From Chrysaora quinquecirrha (taxonomy: Eukaryota > Cnidaria > Scyphozoa > Semaeostomeae > Pelagiidae), in the NCBI GenBank assembly GCA_014526335.1, contig JACTAT010000001.1, positions 3,524,596-3,588,595 of the forward strand: 64,000 nt of DNA. The letters are read 5' to 3'. This document shows positions 54,287 to 64,000 of this stretch, piece by piece; within the stretch, counting starts at the first letter, position 1; the number at the start of each line of letters is the position of its first letter. Position numbers and translations under genes: made by a program. A model generated the notes under the pieces. That model made no database searches, was not told the origin of the DNA, and saw only the letters and a program-made list of their open reading frames with translations.

Positions 54287-57200
54287 TTACATTTTCTCCT
54301 CATTATCATCGACCTCGTATTCAACACTGATATTGTGATGTTTGAGAATAGCACCAAGCATCAATTCGAGGCGGTTGTTCTGTTTCTGCATATTTTTCAC
54401 TCTGTGTTTTAATGATCTGACTGTTTCACGAAGCTCGTTCTGTTGTACTTGTAGCCTTTCGATGGGTCCCTGAGCAGAAAAGGTTGACGATTCAAGCTCA
54501 GGTCGCTCGCAACAGCAGCAACAACTTTAAATTTCAACAACAACAACAGCCATAATACACCTTTATTGAACTTGATTTGCAGTGTTCAAAGGGATTTGGA
54601 AAGACCGGCTTGAACAAAATCATGGCGTTAATGATTCCTTAAAGATGATCTACAGACGTAAAAAGGTACCCTAGCCAATTCGAGGCGTAGGAACTGGTAA
54701 ATTGGCAAAAGGAGCAGAAAACGAGACTGGTGCAATAAGTCAATATAATGTATTGGCAAAGCAAGGTCATCATTTCGTTAGAAGTCACTTCTGCCCAAAA
54801 CTATCAGAATCTGCCTCAAGTTCACAGCCTCAACTGCAGAAGTGACTGCTTTAAGCCTGATGAGCTTTTTGTCATCTGAAAACCCTGTATTCACTGACTA
54901 TGGGGAGGTATACAAAAGCCTCCCCCAAAGTTTTTGCGGTGGGCTTGGAGAAAAAACCAAACTCCCCGACCCCATTCTAGGGGTTTTGGAACCTGATTCT
55001 ATAGAAACCCAAAAGACGGTAGAGGGCGGTTATTTTGTAGATAGAAAGTACCATGAACTCAATGGAATTCTTTATTGGAAACTCTGTCGGTCAGGAACGC
55101 AGTGGATATATTCAAAGAAATGGAAGACAGCATCGAATGGTCCTAATGATCTGCAGCTGTGAGATTGAGTAAGGTGGTGGTTAAATGGTGCATTTAGCGC
55201 CAGTCGCTGGATTTTTTATCAAAGCACAAAAAATCACGTCCTCACAGCAACTGTTCGCAACAAGATGGCCGCTTGATATTTCGCGCCTTTATGTGCGAAC
55301 AAAAGCAGACAGCCATGTGGCGTTTGTTTCCTGTTTTTAAAGGGATGTTCCCACATTAATCACAAAGGACACAATTGAACATGCAAAGTTTGAACTGGGA
55401 TTTGCTCAAATTAATCACTTGAATAATACGGGATAGTCCCGGTGATTAATTCTGACACTGGTGAAATCAGAGCTAAGTCAGTACATACACTAAGGAAAGC
55501 CTTAAACGCTACCAAATGGAACTCTTAACAACAGAGATAGCTTATTAGCAAATGTTTAAGCTACATAGAGATAAAGAACATCAATAATCATCATACCTGT
55601 TGGCTTGTTGTCGGTGGTTTAAAAGGAGATCCCCAAAATGACCAGAAATTCCACGCTCTAACTGCATTCGGCTGGATTGTCTCTTCAATTTGTAGCAGCT
55701 TTTTACGTAAGGTTAGCGGAAGAGCCTTTTCTACATCCAGAGCTAAGTCAATCTATAAGGAAAGACCAGACAAGTTTAACGTAAATCATTGAATTCCACA
55801 TATACTATTAAAGTTTGGAAAAGTATTTCTGAATATTACAAGATATCTAGCTCTGCCTGCAGAGGATTAGAGCAGGCTCGGGGACTTTCATGGCGTGACC
55901 AAACATTCAAATGTTGCTTGAAAAGCAAGTTCCAAATGATTGACAACAATGTTTGATCGTTTAGCGAGGGCTGCTGGAACTCCCGGAGAGTCTGAGGCCA
56001 GGTACATCAGCCCTCAGAACATCGGCATACAGAATCACAAGCTCGAGACATTCCCAGATGATTTCAATCTCTTTTCTTAAATACTTAAAGGAACTGCTAG
56101 GAATTTCACCTGCATTGCATATCTTTTAAAACAGCATTCTCTTGTACACCTTTGATATCATCAACAGCGAGACCAACCTATGAACAAGAGATTCATAAAT
56201 CACTGAGTTTTGTAGCATAATAATGTAAAAGAACAACTTTATTAAAATCAACAAACCCCGCGGCGCAAGAAGCTTTCCCTAGACCGAGCGACCTGCTCTT
56301 GAGCCTTTTAGGAGACGAAGAAGGTCAGACATTGTAGTGATAGAAAATGTTATATGCGACCTTCGTTTCTCTACAGGTCCTCTTATCCAATTAAAACCTA
56401 ATTTGGTTAGAAATTTCCGTCTGAATATATCTGTGACCTCAGAAAGGCCTTTCCCCTCAGGATTTTTATCTCGGACTTCAACTTTATCACGTCACAAAAC
56501 CAACCTCTAATATAAGGAGGAGGGAGGGAAATCTGACAAAACCTTGCAGAGAGGTGTGGCCCTGAGGTTGAAAGATAACCCTGTGCTGTGACAATATGAA
56601 ACGATTGAAATGCCTGAGATTTCGCGTTCATTTCAAATTAGAATATCTCACAAAAACGTACACTGCTGTAGGGAATTTCTCTTGCAAAAATCTTCCCTTA
56701 CAAGGGGTAAATAAATGCTAAAGAAAACTGCTCTGCTCGAGTCGGTATGATTGGACAGTAGAGTATTGATTATAGATCAAAGTCAAACGGGATGAGAGCC
56801 TTGGGTTGTATGACTTGGAGAGTTATTTGGCGATTTAATTGGGCTTTTTGGCCCAGTGGAAACGTCGTTGACTCTCGGCTCATGCAGTCCTGGCCCGAAT
56901 CCCATCTACTGTGGTATGCCCCTTGTGAAAAGGTTTCTTATATATTTACACAATTGTAGAATAAAATATCATAATACCGCAACACGACAACGAGACAATA
57001 GTAATTGAAAATTATCTAAGTAACAACAAAGATGTAAATGAGCTTACCAGTAAATTCATGAGTATTATGCAGTTGATAATGAGATACAAGACGTAGATTC
57101 CCCATGCTAATGGCATTGGATGATTCTCATTGAACACTGTGTCATATTCAAATTCACCAAGCATCCCCATTGATGTCTTAAGGATCGATCGAGCAGGACT

Positions 57201-60200
57201 TGCAAATGCAAATGGTTTCTGCAAAAACATAAAATCAAGATCAAAATAAAACTTCTTTAAATATCAGTTACAGAAGCACCATATTTCTTCGAACAAACGC
57301 CCTACTTCGAATAATGTTAATTCATTTTTAATCGAAGAAAAAATATTATGTTCATCAACGCATGAGATTGAAACGTTCTGTAGCTTTTATGCAAAAAGGT
57401 CTTCTAACTGAGGCTGAGCTACCCAGCAACAGGCCTACCACGACTCCCCAATCGTAAAGTAATCGCTCACATTTTTATCCTTACATGTAGGGTGACCGTC
57501 ATACCCTACCATCACTAAGTCCTGCCAGGAAATTGGACTTCCCTCACTAGGAAGTCAAGAGGCTGTTCCAGAAGTTTCCCACGAGCTCCAGTGGCAAAGA
57601 CCCCACGCATACATTGCCCATATCTATAAAAGAAATTGGACCGTTGCAGCGCAGGGGACAAGTACAAGTGACCCAAATCTGCAGCTCAAGTTCCAAAAGC
57701 TTTTACCATAAAAAGAACGTGTTTAAACATTACGAAAGATGGGGTGGGCCAGATTGCTACATGGATAGACTTAACTCTTAAAAAAATAATTAGAAAATAT
57801 CTCGTCGCCCGTCGCCTCGTATTTGCTATCAACAACAACAACAACAACAACAGCAAAAAACAAATAAAAAACACCTATACAAGCCACAGCACGGTCGATT
57901 TAAGTACAGAAATTAACAACAACTTACGTGCTCAAATAGAAGCATATGAAATCCAAGTCCAAAAGCGATTATAAATAAGGTGAAAACCAAAAAGAACTGA
58001 GCAAAAGTCTTCATGATGTCTGTAAACATGACAACGTAGATGCCAAGCTTGGGAAATTTCCTCATAAACAGAACGAGGCTGATCCAAGAGAGCCACACAG
58101 TGCATGCACCAATGCTTCGGTGCCAATTTCGACATCTTCGAAAGAAATAAATTGTCTTTTAGTGCACTTAAGTTGCAAGAAAGTGGCCAGTCAACAAGGG
58201 CTAGGGATAGGCTTGTCTTATTGAGTTGGTTTTCAAGAGGTTTACTACAAATCTTTAACGCACTAGTGGTTCTCTCTTGATTACTTTGATTTCTTTAAAA
58301 AGGGGGATGCACCCTTTCAGCTTCAAACGAAAAACCTCTCTTACCAACAAGTACAACCTTCTCTCAAAGTATTTTCCACCCCTCTCTAATTAACTGGTGC
58401 TTTCATGTTTTCCAAGAGGTACTTGTTGGACGTATCAAAATTACCATGCAATGAACATAACGACGCTATTTATCTGAAGTAGCTACCCTAAAGGACAGCA
58501 GACAGACTATTTCCTCATGCACTAATGCAGTCATTTTTAAATTATTCAAAGTATTCAAAATAACACATGGACAAAATGAATATTCACAACGTGGCAAACC
58601 GAGGTCGTTTGATTGGTAGATTTCAAAATGTCAATAAAAGGATTTGTGAATCCAAAATGAAGTTCTTCCCTATTATAATAGGGTAATGTAAAGCTGTTCT
58701 AAGCTTTAAGAATCAAGAGCATTTTAACTAAAACAAATAGGCAAAAACAGTAATTAGTAGGTAGAGTAAATCGTACCTTCCGTATTGAATAATTTCTATT
58801 CTATTTCCATTCCATGTAAAAGCATCAAGAATGTAAAGGACTGAAGTTAAATAGGAACCAAATTCAATGATATTATGCATTCGGATGTAATTATGTAGTA
58901 GTGTTATCATTTGAATCACCTAAAACGAATTCCAAGAGAATAATAAACAAGCGACCAGATATTGAATGCTTGCCTGGCAACTTCTCCCATTTAAAGTTGC
59001 CAATTATCGAGTTAGTTCGACGCATCGTTTGGTCGAAGGAAGTCACAAATAAGTCCCTGGCCAAACGATCAAACATTGTTTGTCAAACATTTGAAATTTG
59101 CTAATCAAGCAATGTTTGAACGTCTTGCAATGTTATAAGAAACTGCAGGCAAGGCAAAGTTCACAAGTACTGTTGCACAATGTTTTGAAAAGTTTGAAAA
59201 CATATTTTTACTGGCCGCAAGCAAAAAATGTTTGAAGAGCAATGTTTTTGACGCGGCCAAAGCCAGATGATAAAATATTTGCTCCTCCACAAGCAAAGTC
59301 TAAATGTTTGACAACTAAGTTTGATTGTTTAGCTTAGGCCCTTAGTGGGGACTGGTCTACTACCTAACAATACGAAAGCCAGGGTTAGAGTTTAATATTA
59401 ACGTTTAATATAGATTTAACATCAAATTTTGTATAACGCTAACCCCCTTGCAACTTTAAGATTTATATAGAATTTCAAAGAAAAACACCAAAAAACAGGG
59501 TGAAAATTCATCTCTTACCTCAACAAGCAGTCCACAAGACGCGAGTATAATGACAACCCATTTACCAAAATCAATCCACAGATGTCGAGCAGGAGTCCTA
59601 GGCTTCTCCGCAGAGACACAGTGGCACTGCGTGGCATTAGCTGGGTCACGTGTACAGACTATTCGCTGGGTATTCTGAACAGTGAATAGAGCGTAGCCAG
59701 TTAGAAACATCAGATAGAAAACATACATCATTAGTTTGGAGTAGTAAACATAGCGACCAAAAGAACGCCATTTATGACGAAGGAGACAGGCTACCAATGG
59801 ATGCGACAGCAACTTTGTACGCTGGCTTTTTACCTACAAAATGGAATTCATTCTATTTAAAATCACCACAGTCATCACTTGATGTGAAAAATTTTGGTTA
59901 AGTTAAGATCTTACAAAGTGGCGTAACCAGTTTCCCCGACCAGAGAGAGGAAAATATTTTCAAGAAATAACACCCTTCCTTAAGCTTGTCAAGCTTCGAG
60001 CATTCAGGAGACATATAAGGTCGTAAATACTATATTTGATCTTGACGTTGTTATGGGGCCCCTCGAATTGAGATGTCTTTCCATTGTAAAACTGCAAGCA
60101 AACAAGCAAAAAAGCAATCAAGCAAGCAAACAAGCCAGCTAACAAGCAAGGAGGCAAGAAAGCAAACAAGCAAGCAAGCAAGCAACAAAGAAAGCGAGCA

Positions 60201-60250
60201 AGCAAGCAAACAAGCAACAAAGAAAGCGAGCAAGCAAGCAAACAAGCAAG

Positions 60251-60296
<46 letters not shown>

Positions 60297-63289
60297 GAGC
60301 AAGCAAGCAAGCAAGCAACAAACAAAGCGAGCAAGCAAGCAAGCAAGCAATCAAGCAAGCAAGCAAGCAAGCAAACAAGCAAGGAAGCAAGAAAGCAAGC
60401 AAGCAAGCAAGCAAGCAACAAAGAAAGCGAGCAAGCAAGCAAACAAGCAACAAAGAAAGCGAGCAAGCAAGCAAACAAGCAGGCAAGAAAGCAAACAAGC
60501 AAGCAAGCAAGCAACAAAGAAAGCGAGCAAGCAAGCAAGCAAGCAACAAAGAAAGCGAGCAAGCAAGCAAACAAGCAACAAAGAAAGCGAGCAAGCAAGC
60601 AAGCAAGCAGGCAAGCAAGCAAGCAAGCAAGCAGCAAAGAGAGCGAGCAAGCAAGCAAACAAGCAGGCAAGCTAGCAAGCAGGCAAGCAAGCAAAACAAG
60701 CAATATTGCTTTGTTTTGACAAAGACAAGATGTTGAGGAGCTATACAGCTGATGTGAACATGCAGGTTGTGGCTGATACTCTTGAAGCAATACCCTGGTT
60801 TAAACCTCAGGTGTAAGACCGCAGCCAAACAGTCATACATTTTCCTTTCCATTAAACGATATTTTTGAAGCTTTTGAAGAGAACATTGCAAAGTAAGCCA
60901 TTGCAAAACAATTCTTATGAAGTCACGTTTGGCGACCTGATCAAAATCTTGCTTGCAAAAGCAAATTAAACTGCCTTAACACCGATTTTTCCGACGAGAC
61001 GAACCGGCACACCATTGCTTGCGATGCATATCTAAAACCTCGATTTGAAGATGTTAGATCGTTTATCCAGGACCTAAAATGAAGACTTAAGACTGTTTGA
61101 TAGATATTTGTAGAATGCTGCAATATTTACCATAACCATTAATGGATGGTTATCCTTCAATTCAAACTGCTTCTTTGCATAACCCGTCACAGGAACACGA
61201 ACATTGGAAATGAGGCTCAGCTTTCGAGTAGCCTTCCTCTGATTTCCACTTTTCATCTGAACGAGGTCTTGGCCCCAGTCTGTATTGACATCTTCAAGAA
61301 ACTCATAATTGCATGTAATCTCGTAATCAGGATGCTCCAAAGGGAGGCCATTGTTGACGACACAACGATAGAATACTCTTTCTGCTACATCTGAAATAAA
61401 GTGATTTGATAAAAAGATTATGTACCATATGAAGATAGCATCAAACAACATGTCCCTACTAATATTCGTCACCACAATTTTCAGCAAAGAGAGCAACCAC
61501 CCCATGGGTTCAAGCAACAATCTAGCCTTAAACATGATTAGCTCTTGTCCTGAACGCACTTTAGGTATTTTATGATTTTAATGGTATTTAAGGGTATGGG
61601 GGATACGGTTGTGAAGAATAAGAGAGAAGCAAGTTGGGATGAAGCTTCAGCTTTTTGACCAAGACGTAGACCATGTAGACCATGTTTTCATTTGATCGGA
61701 AAAATGTTGGTGATAACTTTGATGCCTTTTCTTTACCTGGAATTTTTTTAATCATTTTTCGCAATGGTGTTGTCACATTTGCTCCATCAAAAGTAGAATT
61801 CCGAAGAGCCATTTTCCAATTTTCATTATTCACAATCACAAGTGCTGCTTCCCTGTGAAGACAAACAAAGAGAATTTGTATCAACCAAAGCGCTGGCCAA
61901 ACGATCAAACATTGTTAATCAAACATTATAGATTGATCAAGAGACAGCTCTCATCAAAAGCCTTGCCCAATGATCAAACATTGTTGGTCAAACATTTGAT
62001 TCAGATTATTCAAGAGACAGCTGTCACTAAAGGCCTTGCCCAACGATCAAACATTGTTGGTTAAACATTGTTTTTGAAACAGTCTAAGTTAAGTCTACCT
62101 TTGGTTATTTTCGATGGCAAGATCCAGGCAGTTTCTACCAGCATGGTCTTTTCTTGAAAGATCTGCTTTCTTATCCAATAAAAGCTTCACCACGTCAACA
62201 TGACCTTCTTTGCTAGCCAAATGAAGTGGAGTAGTCTGGAAAACAAACATAAAATTTGGCTTTAAGTAATGGACTAGAAATCCTTACGGTTTTTTAGTCC
62301 ATAGACAGAAAAAAAGATTCTGCCTGCATTATACAGCTTAGCTGGAAGCATACGCTTGTCGTTTCTGCAAGGTATGGGTTTCTGGGCGCAAGTGGGTACA
62401 CTGAATAGAAGGCGTATCTAAGAAATGCAACCCTGCCCTCCCTTCCAATATGAGAAGATAAAGTAGCAGAAAAGGAAAGAGGAAGAAGCAGGGAAAAGAA
62501 GAAGATGATGAAGAAGAGGAAGAAGAAGCAGAAGAAGGAAGAAGAAGAAGAAGAAGAAGAAAAGAAGAAGAAAAAGAAAAAGAAGAAGAAGAGGAAGACA
62601 AGAAGAGAAGAGGAAGAAGAAGGGGAAGAAGAAGAAGAGGAACAAAAATAAGAAGACAAGACGAAAAAGAAAGGAAGGAGAGGAAGAAGAGAAGAAGAGA
62701 AGGAAGAAGAGGAGGAAGAAGAGAAGAGGAAGAAGAAGGAAAAGGAAGAAGAAGGGGAAGAAGAAGAAGAAGAGGAACAAAAAAGAAGAAGACAATACGA
62801 AAACGAAAAGAAGAGAAGAAGAGAAGGAAGAAGAGGAAGGAGGAAAATAAGAAGAAGAAGGGGAAAGAGAAGAAGAGGAAGAGGAAGAAGAGGAATAGGA
62901 AAGGAAAAGTAGCAGAAAGGATAAGGGCATGGAGCTGAAACAGGAACCTGAGTAGAGCTAGAAGAAGTTGAAAAAGAACACAAGGAAGAAGAGAAACAAG
63001 AGGAGAGATGAAACAAACATGAAAGACAGAACAAAAAAAGAATATGAGTGATGAAGAGAGACAAATAGATCAAAGAAGAGAAGGAAACAAAACCAATAAT
63101 CAAAAACAAAAGGCTGAGAGGAAAATAAAACAACAATAGGAAAAAGAAGAATATTTTAAAACAAAATCAGCAGATACCTTGCCTCTGTCCATAGGATCAA
63201 TAGGGGAATCTCCTTCAAGCAAAGCTTCAGCACAATTAGTCCATCCTCGGAAAGCAGCACAATCAAGTGGAGTCCACATGTTTGCGTTT
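54287..63289 (-). CDS. TRPA1-like cation channel, 3' part (one apparent 1-nt break)
   Basis: Eleven coding exons: 63178-63289, 62099-62235, 61737-61852, 61131-61390, 59519-59833, 58777-58919, 57928-58135, 57048-57218, 56110-56177, 55597-55752 and 54287-54469. Two ankyrin-type repeats are visible (MWTPLDCAAFRGWTNCAEAL, TTPLHLASKEGHVDVVKLLL), then the TRPA linker TPLRKMIKKIPDVAERVFYRC. Six membrane spans and a pore follow. The pore reads MGMLGEFEYD, with Glu where human TRPA1 has its pore Asp. The post-pore helix is ILMNLLVGLAVDDIKG, and a coiled coil ends the protein. Exon 56110-56177 is 68 bp and needs one extra A to read LKRYAMQ. More ankyrin exons must lie beyond the right edge. TRPA channels sense heat or electrophiles; ligand here is unknown. 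Confidence 0.92.
55170..55220 (-). repeat. SINE family 2 fragment
   Basis: TTAAATGGTGCATTTAGCGC then CAGTCGCTGG is the 3' end of the family; in the last intron of the TRPA-like gene. Confidence 0.55.
55899..55978. repeat. MITE family 2 remnant
   Basis: CATGGCGTGACCAAACATTC to GTTTGATCGTTTAGCGAGGG: the outer ends of the family with most of the middle deleted. Confidence 0.55.
56838..56930 (+). repeat. tRNA-like SINE head
   Basis: TTGGCCCAGTGGAAACGTCG (A-box-like) and GGCCCGAATCCC (B-box-like) 40 bp apart. No closed cloverleaf is apparent, so it reads as a SINE head of a third family in a TRPA intron. Confidence 0.4.
59054..59341. repeat. MITE family 2 copy in TRPA intron
   Basis: Left end CCCTGGCCAAACGATCAAAC, right end TTTGATTGTTTAGCTTAGGC; the interior carries the usual CAAGCAATGTTTGAACG and AAAATGTTTGAAGAGC words. 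Confidence 0.75.
60090..60692. repeat. (AAGC)n microsatellite
   Basis: About 600 bp of AAGC repeats with regular AAAGAAAGCGAG interruptions, in the TRPA intron between exons 61131-61390 and 59519-59833. All long frames here (Lys/Gln/Ser/Ala one way, Leu/Ala/Cys the other) are repeat translations. Confidence 0.97.
61889..62072 (+). repeat. Three tandem MITE family 2 ends
   Basis: Three direct copies of GGCCAAACGATCAAACATTG-like sequence at 61890, 61965 and 62033, separated by AAGAGACAGCTNTCAN-type spacers. Only one end of the element is repeated. Confidence 0.7.
62450..62930. repeat. Polypurine (GAA/GGAAGAAG)n tract
   Basis: About 480 bp of nearly pure purine on the plus strand, in the intron between two ankyrin exons. 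The Ser/Phe/Leu frames on the minus strand are repeat translations. Confidence 0.97.
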
Positions 63290-63784
63290 CTTGAATGGAA
63301 AATGAAATTAAAAATTGAAAATAAATAGAATAAATACATAGTAGGGAAGTCGGTCAACTAACAGGGTCCTCTTCCAGTTGCTGCTGTCCATGAAGGAATG
63401 GGTGCGTGCCACCCTTATCCCCGGTTTGAATATTATTACCCTCATCCCTATCCATTCGTGTTGAGTGCTTAGCAGAGAGACACTGAGTACCATATCTAAA
63501 GTATTTGTTTTGACTTGGCCTTGTCACGGACCTTGGCTCTAACTAAAAACCTCTAGACTCATGGGCGGCAGGCGACCACTAGACCACGTAAAAACTGAGT
63601 TCAACTTAATATAGGGAGTTAAAGGGAATCTATAAAGCTAAGACTGTGTATTTTAAAAATAGGCATGATAACGTTGAATTTAAAAGAAAGTTAGTTTCAC
63701 CAGCGATTTTGTGTTCTAAATAATAGAGTTAGTTCATTGTGCACGACGAAAAAAAACAGTTTATCTTGGTATCTGAAAGCAACT
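63290..63784. other. Intron of TRPA-like gene, no exon recognised
   Basis: Upstream of the last visible ankyrin exon. I see no further ankyrin-type open frame with splice sites before the right edge, so the next 5' exon is probably outside the window. Confidence 0.45.
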
Positions 63785-63965
63785 GAAGGTGAAGGTGAAG
63801 GTGAAATGGTGCTTTAGCGCCAGTTGCCATGATCTCAGTAAGTAATAGGTTAACTAATCGAATCTTCGACCCGGGCTGTGACGCTACCGTGGCTGGGCTC
63901 AAACCCTAACCACACTGAGCTCCCGACACCACGAGTCAGCTGGATTACACCACATTGCCACAGCA
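63785..63965 (-). repeat. SINE family 2, best copy
   Basis: Reading the minus strand: GTGGTGTAATCCAGCTGACT (A-box-like), GGTTTGAGCCC (B box), CACGGTAGCGTCACAGCCC, then ACTGGCGCTAAAGCACCATT and a (CACCTT)n simple tail. The same order is seen on the plus strand at 8488. Confidence 0.75.
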
Positions 63966-64000
63966 TCTTCAACTGGCGCGTGCCAGCTTTATCCTTCTCC

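Noticed and set aside
60073..60906. Very long open frames of Lys/Gln/Ser/Ala and Leu/Ala/Cys
   Set aside because: They are translations of the AAGC microsatellite; composition is fully set by the 4-bp repeat.
62294..63136. 280-codon Ser/Phe/Leu-rich open frame
   Set aside because: Translation of a polypurine tract in a TRPA intron; no domain.

Overview
This is a piece of an AT-rich animal nuclear genome. Genes are split by GT-AG introns, and between and inside them lie tRNA-derived SINEs, inverted-repeat miniature elements (MITEs), microsatellites and one tyrosine-recombinase retrotransposon. The gene set (ISCU, CDK10, POLE2, TP53I3/PIG3, UBXN11, CCDC83, a TRPA-type channel, a PRD-like homeobox gene and a GATA-like zinc-finger gene) is metazoan. 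Compact introns, heavy MITE content and the Ngaro/PAT-type DIRS element suggest a marine invertebrate, most likely a cnidarian. The phylum is an inference from gene content, not something the sequence proves.

Layout. 154-1827 (-): 5' half of ISCU, cut by the left edge. 3249-4948 (-): ZGLP1-like GATA zinc-finger gene. 6398-16703 (-): CCDC83-like coiled-coil gene whose 5.8 kb second intron holds a complete homeobox gene (11924-13325, -) and a cluster of MITEs. 17672-21472 (-): unrecognised one-pass membrane protein. 21.5-24.4 kb: gene-free, with MITEs and a 64-bp tandem/inverted repeat. 24433-26343 (-): CDK10, head-to-head with TP53I3-like quinone oxidoreductase (26741-31353, +). 31610-39314 (-): UBXN11, tail-to-tail with TP53I3 and head-to-head with POLE2 (39567-41135, +), whose start lies just downstream of a perfect palindromic E2F site. 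42301-47373 (+): RCC1-repeat gene. 47737-53689: DIRS-order retrotransposon with intact split direct repeats (A1...B1-A2...B2), wrecked coding regions and a 2.2 kb minisatellite. 54287-63289 (-): 3' part of a TRPA1-like channel; its 5' exons lie beyond the right edge.

Exon chains were built by hand from splice sites, phase and family knowledge. Four otherwise intact genes (CCDC83, UBXN11, the RCC1 gene and the TRPA-like channel) each need exactly one extra base inside a short A run to stay in frame. The shared direction and context point first to residual homopolymer deletion errors in the assembly, with biological explanations (polymorphism, transcriptional slippage, frameshifting) left to test.

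The regulatory reading fits the genes. E2F-like sites precede POLE2 and the ZGLP1-like gene, which itself carries a KEN box and CDK-type sites. An exact RFX X-box precedes CCDC83, and a weaker one precedes the RCC1 gene, as expected for ciliary genes.
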